A DNA stretch of 50,664 nucleotides from a bacterium (GTDB lineage: Bacteria > Actinomycetota > Thermoleophilia > Miltoncostaeales > Miltoncostaeaceae), in assembly GCA_029977205.1 (NCBI GenBank), contig JAPOLI010000009.1, positions 1 through 50,664 of the forward strand, read 5' to 3'. This document shows positions 1-7,461 of the stretch, piece after piece; the stretch's first letter is position 1, and every line of letters begins with the position of its first letter. The notes under the pieces are model-generated. The model did no database searches and was not told where the DNA came from. It saw nothing but the letters and a program-made list of their open reading frames with translations. The translations under genes were made by a program, and so were the position numbers.

Positions 1-1770
1 GTCGCCTGCCTCATAGCCGTAGACGTCGTTGATCACCTGGAACCAGGCGATGTCGAGGGCGACGAGACCGGAGACCCACGACCCGCGTGCCGTGTCCCCG
101 CGGAGCTCTCCGATGGCGCGCATGAGCCCCCGCCGGTTCCCGAGCCCCGTCAGTGGGTCGATCACGATCTCCGCGCTGCGCTGCTCGGTGACGTCGATCT
201 CCATGGCGGTGACCACCCGCTCGGCGCCGAATCCGTCCGGGGCGGGGTCGACGCTGCCACGGGTGAACATGATGCGGGTCGAGCCGTCGCGCGCACGGAT
301 GCGGTACTCGGTGGAGAAGGTCTCGCCCATGGCGGTGCCCGTGATGGTCTTGCGGACCTTGTCGCGGTCCTCTGGCAGCACCATGTCCAGCATGAAGTCC
401 AGCGTGGCGGTCCACTCGGGGCTGTCGCCGGCACTGAAGCCGCGGTGGGTGCGGGTCTGCTCATTCGACAGGGTCGCCCCGCCCGGCAGGGTCACCTCCC
501 ACACGCCGATGTCCGCGGCGCTGACCGCGCTCTCGAGCCTGCGGCTGAGCGTCGCGTTGAGGGCCACCTGGCCCTCGGCCTCGGTGACGTCGCGGTTGAC
601 CCCGCGAAGGCCGACGACCGCTCCATCATCATCGCGCTCGGTCACGTAGGTGACCTCCAGCAGGCCCTCCGAGCCATCGGCGCGGAAGAACCGGTGCACG
701 AGCCTGCCCTGGAAGTCCGGGTCGGTGCTGGTGATGGCGGTGGCAAGGCCGGCGCTCACGATGTCGATCTCGTCGGGGTGGACCACCTTCATCGCGTAGT
801 CGGCCGGGGAGACGGCATGTCCGCCGAAGGCATCCGCGCTCCACCCGATGGCCGCATAGAAGGCGTTGGTGAAGGTGAACTCGTCGCGCTCGACCGAGTA
901 GGACCAGCCGCCTGCGCCGGAGAGCGCGAGGGCCGCGTCGGCTTCCATCTCCCGGTCGGTGACGTCCGTGACCACGCCGACCACGCCGTCAATCGCACCT
1001 GTCGCGTTACGGCGAGGACCCGCCTGCAGCTGGAACACCCTCTGCTCTCCACCGAGTGAGATCTCCAGCAGGTCTTCCACGTCAGCGCCGGAGGCCACTG
1101 CAGGCGCGACGACAGCCTCAATGCGCTGCCCCGCCTCCGGGCCGACGAGGTCACTGATCGTCACAGACGACCCGCCCTCGGGAATCGCCACCGGGCTGTT
1201 GAGCGCCCAGTCAACCCGTAGATCGGCGTCGAGGGCGAACGCCGTGACGTGACTACCCTTAAGAGCACGACGTATCTGCTCGTCGCGCCTTTCCACGTGG
1301 GCGTGCTCGGTGGCCCATTCATCCTCGCTGACGACGACCTGCACAACCTCCGAGAGCGGGTCGTCGCCGGGACCGATGCTGGCCCACGAGAAACGACTCG
1401 CGAGGCGACGACCCGACGCATCCAGCAGACGCAGGCGCGCGCCACCTCGCATGCCCCCGGAGAGGGCATTCACCAGCATGCCCGCGACCTCGTGCAGTTG
1501 GTCGTGAGGCACGCCGACCAGCACGTCGGCGGGGTGCGCGTCCGGGAGGCCATACCGCTCTGCCGCGGCGCTGTTCCATGCGCGGGGAACGACCTCGCGA
1601 TACAGGCGCATCACGAGAGACGGGTCCCCGGCGACAGCGGCGGCCAGGTCGCCGCCCTGCGCCAGCGTGTCCGCCAGCGCGCGTGCCGGGCGCGCATCAC
1701 CGACCCACGCGGCCCCTGGTATGGCCTCGAGCAGTCCGGCAAACCGGTCATCGCGCGGTGCTGTGGACAT
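1..1770 (-). CDS. Multi-PAS GGDEF signalling protein (3' part outside window)
   Basis: The frame is open from the ATG at 1770 to the left edge, giving 590 residues without a stop. Residues 1-160 look like a divergent sensor segment. Three PAS-like units follow at about 175-275, 285-395 and 415-528, each ending in a D-V-T-(D/E) motif typical of the PAS/PAC boundary. The GGDEF domain begins with DPLTGLGNRRGL (538-549) and continues with LDIAWFQVIND (572-582). Against the canonical LDIDHFKxIND, the metal-binding Asp (D573), N581 and D590 are kept, but the usual Lys is Q578 and the usual His is Y586. The GG(D/E)EF loop itself lies outside the window, so cyclase activity cannot be judged. No transmembrane segment is visible, so it is probably a cytosolic sensor. 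A TAGACT box six bases upstream supports the start. Confidence 0.85.
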   Translation of the reverse strand, partial: MSTAPRDDRFAGLLEAIPGAAWVGDARPARALADTLAQGGDLAAAVAGDPSLVMRLYREVVPRAWNSAAAERYGLPDAHPADVLVGVPHDQLHEVAGMLVNALSGGMRGGARLRLLDASGRRLASRFSWASIGPGDDPLSEVVQVVVSEDEWATEHAHVERRDEQIRRALKGSHVTAFALDADLRVDWALNSPVAIPEGGSSVTISDLVGPEAGQRIEAVVAPAVASGADVEDLLEISLGGEQRVFQLQAGPRRNATGAIDGVVGVVTDVTDREMEADAALALSGAGGWSYSVERDEFTFTNAFYAAIGWSADAFGGHAVSPADYAMKVVHPDEIDIVSAGLATAITSTDPDFQGRLVHRFFRADGSEGLLEVTYVTERDDDGAVVGLRGVNRDVTEAEGQVALNATLSRRLESAVSAADIGVWEVTLPGGATLSNEQTRTHRGFSAGDSPEWTATLDFMLDMVLPEDRDKVRKTITGTAMGETFSTEYRIRARDGSTRIMFTRGSVDPAPDGFGAERVVTAMEIDVTEQRSAEIVIDPLTGLGNRRGLMRAIGELRGDTARGSWVSGLVALDIAWFQVINDVYGYEAGD

Positions 1771-1776
1771 GACCCA

Positions 1777-1782
1777 AGTCTA
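1777..1782 (-). promoter_or_regulatory. Putative -10 box of the PAS/GGDEF gene
   Basis: TAGACT on the minus strand lies six bases upstream of the ATG at 1770. It fits a leaderless or near-leaderless transcript, a layout repeated at many starts in this window. No clear -35 box was identified. Confidence 0.4.
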
Positions 1783-1820
1783 GTGTTCCAGGGGATATCG
1801 CACGAACGAGGGGGCGAGGC

Positions 1821-2210
1821 ATGCCGCGGGCGCTCATCCATACGATGCTCAGGATCCTCGACGAGGAGCGGTCCCTCGCCTTCTACCGATGCCTCGGCTT
1901 CCAGGAGACGAGCCGCAAGAGAGTGGGAGGGGATACGGCGACGGTGATCTTCCTCGCGCTGCCCGGGGACGGCGAGCGGCTTGAGCTGACGCTCAACGAC
2001 GGTCGCACCGAGCCGTACGACATTGGTGAGGCCTACGGCCACATCGCGCTCTCCGTGGATGACATGGACGCCGAGCTCGCGGCGCTCGGGGCGCACGGCA
2101 TCGCGCCTGAGAAGCCGCCGTATGCATCGCGCCCGGGCGGGTCGACCATCTGCTTCATCCGCGACCCCGATGGCTACCGCATCGAGCTCGTCGAGGTGCG
2201 CCGGCCCTGA
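1821..2210 (+). CDS. gloA: Glyoxalase I-like VOC metalloenzyme
   Basis: This 129-residue protein has the beta-alpha-beta-beta-beta VOC fold. Four likely metal ligands fall where E. coli GloA has them: H7, E55, H74 and E122. The tail motif DPDGYRIELVE is typical of lactoylglutathione lyase and relatives. The family isomerises the hemithioacetal of methylglyoxal and a thiol to a lactoyl-thiol. Many actinobacteria lack glutathione, so the thiol could be mycothiol or another cofactor; the sequence does not decide this. The start at 1821 follows a purine-rich GGGGGCGAGG stretch. It is divergent from the PAS/GGDEF gene and ends just upstream of the riboswitch promoter. Another VOC activity is possible. 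Confidence 0.8.
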   Translation: MPRALIHTMLRILDEERSLAFYRCLGFQETSRKRVGGDTATVIFLALPGDGERLELTLNDGRTEPYDIGEAYGHIALSVDDMDAELAALGAHGIAPEKPPYASRPGGSTICFIRDPDGYRIELVEVRRP

Positions 2211-2235
2211 CCGCCGGGCGTACCGCTGGTAGCGT
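2207..2235 (+). promoter_or_regulatory. Promoter of the thiamin-regulated ABC operon
   Basis: A -35 CTGACC (2207-2212) and a -10 TAGCGT (2230-2235) are separated by 17 bases. This would start transcription near 2242, right at the 5' edge of the TPP riboswitch. The -35 overlaps the end of the glyoxalase gene. Confidence 0.55.
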
Positions 2236-2240
2236 GTCGC

Positions 2241-2327
2241 ACGACAGGGGAGCCGCTCCGGCGGCTGAGAGGAGGCGCCAGGCCTCGACCCTCTGAACCT
2301 GATCTGGGTAATGCCAGCGAAGGGAGT
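2241..2327 (+). promoter_or_regulatory. TPP riboswitch (THI element)
   Basis: The conserved thi-box blocks are present in order: GGGGAGCC (2247-2254), CTGAGA (2265-2270), GACCCTCTGAACCTGATC (2287-2304), then GGGTAATGCCAGCG and GAAGGGAG (to 2326). The final AGGGAG lies about five bases before the GTG at 2332, so the conserved 3' end of the aptamer doubles as the Shine-Dalgarno sequence. This points to direct control of translation, with TPP binding hiding the ribosome site. No separate terminator stem is visible before the gene. Confidence 0.95.
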
Positions 2328-2331
2328 GGAT

Positions 2332-3048
2332 GTGCCTCCCGGGCACCACATACGGGTATGTGATCTCCACCTCGCCCTGGGGACGGATCCTCCTGTCCCC
2401 GTGCTGGACGGCGTGGACTTCGTGGCGCGAGCCGGCGAGGCCACGGCGATCGTCGGCCCATCCGGGTGCGGGAAGAGCACGCTTCTCGACGTACTGGCAG
2501 GCCTCCGGATACCGGACTCTGGCGAGGCCGACCCCGGAGGCGACGTGGCGCTGATGCCCCAGGGCGATGCGCTCATGCCGTGGCTCACGATGCGCGACAA
2601 CGTGGCGATGGGTGCTCGCCTGGGCGGCGTTCCACGCGCCGAGGCCGTGGGCCGGGCAGACGCGGCAATCGCCGCCCTCGGACTCGCACGCTTCGGCGAC
2701 CACTACCCGCACGCCCTGTCGGGGGGAATGCGCCAGCGCGCCGCCCTTGCCCGCACGATGCTCGCGGGTCGTGCGACGTGGCTTCTCGACGAGCCGTTCG
2801 GGGCGCTCGACGCCCTCACCCGCAGCGAGATGCACGACGTGCTGAGGGAGCTGCGCGCGAACGAGCACCCCACGATCCTGCTCGTCACCCACGACGTCGC
2901 CGAGGCAGTTGCGCTGTGCGACCGAATCCTCGTGGCGGGTCCGCGCCCCATGCGCATCGTGGACGACATCAGCGTCGACGGCGGTGACCCCGCGGCGACC
3001 GCGTCTGCCGTACTCACCTCGCTCCGCCAGGCGGGCGCACTCGCATGA
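2332..3048 (+). CDS. thiZ: ABC transporter ATPase, thiamin-precursor importer (ThiZ-like)
   Basis: This 238-residue ATPase of the nitrate/sulfonate/taurine class has Walker A GPSGCGKST, a Q-loop LMPQGDALMPW, signature LSGGMRQRAALAR, Walker B WLLDEPFGALD and H-loop VTHDV. It should power uptake by the membrane protein encoded next, whose start overlaps it by four bases. The start is taken as GTG 2332 because an in-frame ATG at 2311 lies inside the conserved riboswitch core, and the AGGGAG just upstream serves GTG 2332. The riboswitch and the NMT1/THI5-type binding protein identify the substrate class as a thiamin pyrimidine precursor. Which pyrimidine (HMP or formylaminopyrimidine) is not decided by sequence. 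Confidence 0.88.
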   Translation: MPPGHHIRVCDLHLALGTDPPVPVLDGVDFVARAGEATAIVGPSGCGKSTLLDVLAGLRIPDSGEADPGGDVALMPQGDALMPWLTMRDNVAMGARLGGVPRAEAVGRADAAIAALGLARFGDHYPHALSGGMRQRAALARTMLAGRATWLLDEPFGALDALTRSEMHDVLRELRANEHPTILLVTHDVAEAVALCDRILVAGPRPMRIVDDISVDGGDPAATASAVLTSLRQAGALA

Positions 3049-3902
3049 GCACAACCCGGGATCCGGTGTCCGGCGCGCGTCACGAACAGGCGACGGAGCC
3101 CGTTGGGGCGCACCGGGCAGGCGCACCGGGCCGCGTGCGCATCACGCCCGGCCAGACCCTGCTGGTCGTGATCCTCCCCCTGCTTGCGATCGCGCTCTGG
3201 CAGGTGGCGGTGTGGGTCTTCTCGCCACGCGAGTGGATCCTGCCCTCCCCTGCCGATGTGGCGCGCGCCGGGTGGGATGTCCGGGATCGGCTGTGGTTCC
3301 ACGCCGGGTGGACGATCCTGATCGCGGTCATCGCCCTCGCGATCGCGGTCAGCCTCGGCAGCGCGATCGCGTATCTGGTGGCACGCAGCCGTCTCTGGTC
3401 GCTGGCCGTGTACCCGTGGGTGATCGTGAGCCAGGTGATCCCGCTGGTGGCCCTCGCGCCGCTGTTCGTGCTGTGGTTCCCGCCGTTCGCCGCCATCCTT
3501 GCGCTCGCGGTGCTCATGAGCATCTTCCCCGTCGTGGTTGCCGGGGTCGATGGCCTGCGCGGCACCGACCCCGACCTCGTACGGGCCGCGCGGGGCCTTG
3601 GCGCCAGCGAACGATGGACGTGGACCCACATCCGGGTGCCCTCGGCCCTTCCCCGTCTGTTCACCGGCATCCGCCTCGCCGCGGTGTTCGTGGTGTCCGG
3701 TGCGGTGGTCGGCGAGCTCGTGGCCTCCGACCGCGGGCTCGGTGCCCTCACCCGGCTCACCGCCGGCCAGTTCGAGACCGCCGTGACCTTCGCGGCCGTG
3801 CTGCTTCTCGGCGTGATCGGCCTCTGCCTGTTCGGGCTCGTCGCGCTTGCGGAGCGGATCGCCCTTCCCTGGACCCGGCGCGCGACGCGCCCCGGCTCAT
3901 GA
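3045..3902 (+). CDS. thiX: ABC transporter permease, thiamin-precursor importer (ThiX-like)
   Basis: A 285-residue inner-membrane permease with about six hydrophobic helices after a 30-residue hydrophilic N-terminus. The cytoplasmic coupling motif is visible as RAARGLGASERW followed by P-S-A-L-P, the BPD_transp_1/SsuC-type EAA loop that docks on the ATPase. It overlaps the ATPase gene by four bases (ATGA) and lies 28 bases before the binding-protein gene, so the three are co-transcribed under the TPP riboswitch. Confidence 0.87.
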   Translation: MSTTRDPVSGARHEQATEPVGAHRAGAPGRVRITPGQTLLVVILPLLAIALWQVAVWVFSPREWILPSPADVARAGWDVRDRLWFHAGWTILIAVIALAIAVSLGSAIAYLVARSRLWSLAVYPWVIVSQVIPLVALAPLFVLWFPPFAAILALAVLMSIFPVVVAGVDGLRGTDPDLVRAARGLGASERWTWTHIRVPSALPRLFTGIRLAAVFVVSGAVVGELVASDRGLGALTRLTAGQFETAVTFAAVLLLGVIGLCLFGLVALAERIALPWTRRATRPGS

Positions 3903-3930
3903 CCCGATACACACTCAACTGGAGGACCCC

Positions 3931-4965
3931 GTGAGACACCGATCCCGCATCATCGCGCTGGTGAGCGCGCTGGCACTGGCGCCGGCGCTCATCGCCGGCT
4001 GCGGCAGCAGCGGAGCCCCCGAGGCCGGGTCCACCGGCACCGGTGCAACGACCGCGGCCCAGGATGTCTCGGTGGTGCTCGACTGGTATCCGAACGCGGA
4101 CCACGCGGGGATCGTGGTCGCCGAGGCGGCGGGCCTCGACGCCGCGGCCGGCGCGGACATCACGACGTCGGTCCCCAGCGATCCCACCACCACGCTCACG
4201 ACCATTGCCGCCGGGAAGAAGGACCTGGGCATCACCTATGCCCCGGAACTGCTGATCGCGCGGTCCAAGGGCGTGCCGGTCAAGGCCGTGGGCGCCATCG
4301 CACAGGTGCCGTTGAACGCCATCATCGCCCGATCCGACCGTGGCATCACCCGGCCACGTGACCTGGAGGGCAAGGTTGTCGGCGTCGCAGGCGTGCCCAG
4401 CGACCGCGCGCTCCTGGACACCGTCGTCGCGGCCGATGGGGGCGATCCGTCGCGCGTGCAGACGAAGGTCGTCGGGTACAGCCTCTCCCCCTCTCTCGCC
4501 GCCGGGAAGGTGGACGCCATCATCGGCGGCTACTGGAACATCGAAGGGCCCGACCTCCGCGCCAAGAACGTGCCGATCACCATCATGAAGATCGACGACT
4601 ACGGGGTGCCGAGGTATGACGAGCTCGTGCTGGTCGCCTCGGAGGACGCCATCCGGGACAGGCCCGGGGCCATCCGCGCAGCGCTGGCAGGCATCGCCGC
4701 CGGGACGACTGCCGCCGTGTCCGACGCCCGGGCCGCCGTGACGGCGCTGGAGAAGGCGAACCCCGACATCGCGAGGTCCGTGCTGCCCGCGCAGGTCGCA
4801 GACACCTTGCCGGCGCTCCTGCCCGATGGCGGCGCGCCGCTGGCGATGGATGGGGGCCAGTGGGATGCGCTTGCCGAGTGGATGACGCAGACGGGCCTCG
4901 TGGACACGCCGGTGTCCGGGTCGGACGCGATCGACACCTCCCTGCTGCCGGAGGGGTCGCGATGA
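3931..4965 (+). CDS. thiY: Thiamin-precursor-binding lipoprotein (NMT1/THI5-like, ThiY-like)
   Basis: This 344-residue periplasmic-type binding protein starts at GTG 3931 behind GGAGG (3921-3925). It has a lipoprotein signal: basic MRHRSR, a hydrophobic stretch, then the lipobox LIAGC with the lipid-bearing Cys near residue 22, followed by a Ser/Gly/Thr linker. The mature part opens with VVLDWYPNADHAGI, the hallmark of the NMT1/THI5-like family that binds pyrimidine precursors, and contains DLGITYAPE and PLNAIIA. It delivers substrate to the ABC permease of the same operon. ThiY of Bacillus binds formylaminopyrimidine; whether this one prefers that or HMP is open. Confidence 0.87.
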   Translation: MRHRSRIIALVSALALAPALIAGCGSSGAPEAGSTGTGATTAAQDVSVVLDWYPNADHAGIVVAEAAGLDAAAGADITTSVPSDPTTTLTTIAAGKKDLGITYAPELLIARSKGVPVKAVGAIAQVPLNAIIARSDRGITRPRDLEGKVVGVAGVPSDRALLDTVVAADGGDPSRVQTKVVGYSLSPSLAAGKVDAIIGGYWNIEGPDLRAKNVPITIMKIDDYGVPRYDELVLVASEDAIRDRPGAIRAALAGIAAGTTAAVSDARAAVTALEKANPDIARSVLPAQVADTLPALLPDGGAPLAMDGGQWDALAEWMTQTGLVDTPVSGSDAIDTSLLPEGSR

Positions 4966-5321
4966 GCGACGGCGTATTCCCCCTCATCATCGAGACCGGC
5001 ATCGGCGTGGACCTCACGGGTGACGATGCCACCAAGGCAGCCGTGCGAGCCGTCGAGGACACCATCCGTCGCGTCCTGTTCCCCCGCCTTCGCGACGTCC
5101 TGCCCGACGGCGAGCGCGCCAACATGCGCGTTGAGGCCACGATCGCCGTGCCCGGCGCCGACCGCGTCGACACCGATGACGTGCGCGGGCGCTTCCCCTA
5201 TGGCCGGGTGACCGTGCGGGTGGTGGAGGGCGGCCACCGGCAGCCCAACGGCCTCATCGCCGAGGATGGCACCGAGGGGGTGATCCTCGTGGCCGTCGCC
5301 GTCATCGCCGTGGGGTGGTGA
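4962..5321 (+). CDS. Lin0512-family conserved protein
   Basis: A 119-residue soluble protein starting at ATG 4962, overlapping the binding-protein stop by four bases, so it is the fourth gene of the riboswitch operon. The N-terminal FPLIIETGIGVDLTGDD followed by TKAAVRAV matches my recollection of the Lin0512/TIGR02058 family of about 115-120 residues with unknown biochemical role. A second conserved-looking block, GRFPYGRVTVRVVEGG, lies mid-protein, and the C-terminus is a hydrophobic beta-strand. The operon position suggests a role in thiamin precursor handling, but no catalytic motif can be named. Confidence 0.7.
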   Translation: MSDGVFPLIIETGIGVDLTGDDATKAAVRAVEDTIRRVLFPRLRDVLPDGERANMRVEATIAVPGADRVDTDDVRGRFPYGRVTVRVVEGGHRQPNGLIAEDGTEGVILVAVAVIAVGW

Positions 5322-5357
5322 TTCCGGAGCCGGGGGGCAGCGCCCGCGGGGCCTGCT

Positions 5358-6098
5358 CTACAGGGGGGTGCCCGACCGCAACGTGACGCCCAGGTGCTCG
5401 CGGAGCATCAGGGCGATCAGGCGCTCAGCGGCCGGCGCAGCGTCGGGAGGCACGCAGTCCGGTGCCTCGGCGAGGGGACGGGCCAGCAGCGCCACGAGGG
5501 CATCGGCCGCCGCGGAATCAAGCACCTCTGCCCCAGAGCCGATGTAGCAGGCGCCGCACACCCCTCCGCCCGCCGCGGCGGAGAATCCCTCCAGCGCGAC
5601 GGGCTGGCCGCATGCGGCGCAGGAGGCCAGATGGGGAACGAGTCCCGCCGTGGCAAGGAGCTTGGCCTGCGTGCCAAGCACGTACGGGTCGAGCCGCGGC
5701 GGCTCCTGCCGCGCCGGGGCGATCGAGATGAGCGCGAGCGCGCGCGTGATCAGGTTGTAGGGCGCCTCCGCCTCCTCGTGCTCCGGCACCACCCGCAGCG
5801 CAGCCTCCAGCACGCATCCGGCCGCCCGCAGCCGGTATCCGTCCATCCAGAGCCCCGCCCCGGCGTCGATCACCTGGGTGCCGCGCAGGGTCATGAGGTC
5901 ACCACGCCCCTCGACCAGCGTGGCGTGCAGACGCACCCCGGGCTGCAGCCGGCCGCCCTGCTTCGAGGTGGGCTTCCGGGCGCCCTTGGCGATGGCGGAC
6001 ACCCTCCCGAGCCCCGGCGTCAGCAGCGCCAGGATGGCATCGCTCTCGCCATAGCGAAGCGTCCGCAGCACCACTGCGTCGGTATCGATGGTGGCCAC
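5358..6098 (-). CDS. recO: DNA repair and recombination protein RecO
   Basis: A 246-residue RecO. The N-terminal OB-fold includes DAVVLRTLRYGESDAI and GRVSAIAKGARKP. The C-terminal half carries the zinc-binding cysteines CAAC (about 160-163) and CGAC (about 181-184). RecO loads RecA onto SSB-coated single strands in the RecFOR pathway. It converges with the Lin0512 gene (36-base gap) and is divergent from glutaredoxin, with 44 bases between the starts. Confidence 0.9.
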   Translation of the reverse strand: MATIDTDAVVLRTLRYGESDAILALLTPGLGRVSAIAKGARKPTSKQGGRLQPGVRLHATLVEGRGDLMTLRGTQVIDAGAGLWMDGYRLRAAGCVLEAALRVVPEHEEAEAPYNLITRALALISIAPARQEPPRLDPYVLGTQAKLLATAGLVPHLASCAACGQPVALEGFSAAAGGGVCGACYIGSGAEVLDSAAADALVALLARPLAEAPDCVPPDAAPAAERLIALMLREHLGVTLRSGTPL

Positions 6099-6129
6099 CG
6101 CTCCAGTGTCGCAGCAGGCGCGGATCGCC

Positions 6130-6135
6130 TACCCT
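6130..6135 (+). promoter_or_regulatory. Putative -10 box of the glutaredoxin gene
   Basis: TACCCT lies seven bases before ATG 6143. Nearly the same block (CTACCCTCC, one variable base, GCACATGGC) occurs at the pgl start (21063-21081). It leaves no room for a Shine-Dalgarno sequence and suggests a leaderless mRNA. Confidence 0.5.
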
Positions 6136-6142
6136 CCGGCAC

Positions 6143-6397
6143 ATGGCCGATGTGACCCTCTACACCACCGAGTCGTGCCCGTTCTGCATGCGCGCAAAGG
6201 CGTTCCTCGACCAACGCGGCGTTGCCTACGAGGAGATCTTCATCTCACGTGCCGACCACGCGGGGCGCGAGCGCCTGGTGGCGGAGACCGGGGGCTACAC
6301 GTTCCCGCAGGTGATCATCAACGGTCGCAGCATCGGGGGCTGGGATCAGCTGTCGGCGCTGGACCGCGCCGGCGAGCTCGACGCGCTCCTCGCGTAG
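6143..6397 (+). CDS. grxC: Glutaredoxin (GrxC type)
   Basis: An 84-residue single-domain thioredoxin-fold protein. The dithiol active site is CPFC at residues 12-15, the cis-proline motif is TFPQV, and the GGWDQL block is the usual thiol-cofactor-binding turn. The family reduces disulfides or mixed disulfides with a low-molecular-weight thiol; in an actinobacterium this may not be glutathione. It is divergent from recO and converges with the peptidase gene across the 44-bp repeat region. Confidence 0.9.
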   Translation: MADVTLYTTESCPFCMRAKAFLDQRGVAYEEIFISRADHAGRERLVAETGGYTFPQVIINGRSIGGWDQLSALDRAGELDALLA

Positions 6398-6546
6398 AGG
6401 GCACCCCGCGCGGCGGCTATCGCGCGAGTAGGTTGGTGGTGAAGGACACCCGCGCAGGGGCTATCGCGCGACCATGCCCGCGGTCGTGGGCACCCGGCGT
6501 GTGGCTATCGCGCGAGCAGGTCGGCGGCCGTGGGCACGCCGCGCAC
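6398..6546 (+). repeat. 44-bp tandem repeat at a convergent gene junction
   Basis: Three units of exactly 44 bp start with GGCTATCGCGCGA at 6415, 6459 and 6503. A partial copy of the unit end (GGGCACCCCGCGCGGC) precedes them at 6399-6414. The third unit contains the last codons and the stop of the minus-strand peptidase gene. Units one and two are degenerate copies of that gene end. Read backwards from their own TAG, they encode tails such as TTNLLAR and TTAGMVAR, compared with TAADLLAR in the gene. Because 44 is not a multiple of three, the copies are out of frame with each other. Confidence 0.85.
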
Positions 6547-7461
6547 CGAGGTCGCGCTCCGCACGGCATCACGCGCAGCGGCGGCCGCCACCTCGGCGGC
6601 GGCGGTGCCCGCCACGATCGGATTGGCGGCTGCGGTCCCTGTGGAGACGGCGAACGCCACGTCGCCGTCGAGCGCCGTGCCGTACGGGGCGATGGCCCGT
6701 GCCAGGCCGGAGTGGGCCTGCCGGGCCAGCTGGGTGCACGCCGGCTTGTCGAACGCGGCGTCGGTAGCAAGCACGCACAGAGTCGTATTCCCCAGCGTGG
6801 CGAGGCGGGGGTGCCGGGCAGCGCCCTCGAGCAGCTCGCGCCGGGTATCCACGAAGCCCCGGCCGTCCTCCCACGCACCGGCGATCACCTGGCCATCTTC
6901 ACCCAGGACGTCGCCGAAGGCATTCACGGCCACGAGCGCAGCCACCGTGGCCCCGCCGTCCAGTGTCACGCTGGCGCTGCCGATGCCGCCCTTGCACCAG
7001 TGGTCCCGACCGTGGCACTTGCCCACCGTCGCCCCGGTTCCCGCGCCCACGCTGCCCACTGCATGGGGCCCGTCGCTGGCGGCCTCAGCCGCCAGCCGCC
7101 CGTCAGCGGCACCGGGGCGCCGGGCATTGCCGGTGATGCCGAGGTCGAAGAGCGACGCCCCGCACACGATCGGCACGATCGCGATTCCGGTGTCCACGCC
7201 CAGCCCCTGCTCCTCGCACCACGCCATCACGCCCGAAGCCGCATCAAGGCCGAATGCGCTTCCACCCGACAGCACGATGGCCGAGACGATCGGAACCGTC
7301 GCCTCGGGTCGCAGCAGGTCGGTCTCGCGCGTGGCGGGGCCGCCGCCGCGCACGTCCACGCCGCCGCACGTCCCGGGCGGCAGGATGACCGCGGTGCAGC
7401 CGGTGCCGGCGTCTGCATCGGTCCAGTGGCCCACCCGGATCCCCGGAACATCGGTCAGCAT
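6505..7461 (-). CDS. P1-family N-terminal-nucleophile peptidase (DmpA/BapA-like)
   Basis: A 318-residue protein starting at ATG 7461, which overlaps the mutM stop by one base (TGATG). The opening TDVPGIRVGHWTD, the block VLSGGSAFGLDAASG and the segment GNTTLCVLATDAAFDK are characteristic of the P1 family (S58-type aminopeptidase/endotype amidase). In this family autocleavage before a Ser/Thr in the G-N-T-T region frees the catalytic N-terminal nucleophile. Substrates are N-terminal residues, D-amino-acid peptides or beta-peptides; the substrate here is unknown. The C-terminal tail (VPTAADLLAR) lies in the tandem repeat. A further in-frame start upstream would sit inside mutM and is not needed. 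Confidence 0.82.
   Translation of the reverse strand: MLTDVPGIRVGHWTDADAGTGCTAVILPPGTCGGVDVRGGGPATRETDLLRPEATVPIVSAIVLSGGSAFGLDAASGVMAWCEEQGLGVDTGIAIVPIVCGASLFDLGITGNARRPGAADGRLAAEAASDGPHAVGSVGAGTGATVGKCHGRDHWCKGGIGSASVTLDGGATVAALVAVNAFGDVLGEDGQVIAGAWEDGRGFVDTRRELLEGAARHPRLATLGNTTLCVLATDAAFDKPACTQLARQAHSGLARAIAPYGTALDGDVAFAVSTGTAAANPIVAGTAAAEVAAAAARDAVRSATSVRGVPTAADLLAR

Noticed and set aside
1..464. Arg/His/Pro-rich open frames on both strands at the left edge
   Set aside because: They are shadows of the PAS/GGDEF gene, whose own frame is continuous from 1770 to the edge and shows domain motifs.
2311..2331. ATG 2311 as start of the ThiZ-like ATPase
   Set aside because: It lies inside the conserved GGGTAATGCC block of the TPP riboswitch; GTG 2332 has the ribosome site and fits the family length.
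6398..6546. CRISPR-like array
   Set aside because: Units are contiguous 44-bp tandem copies with no spacers, and they include the end of a protein gene.
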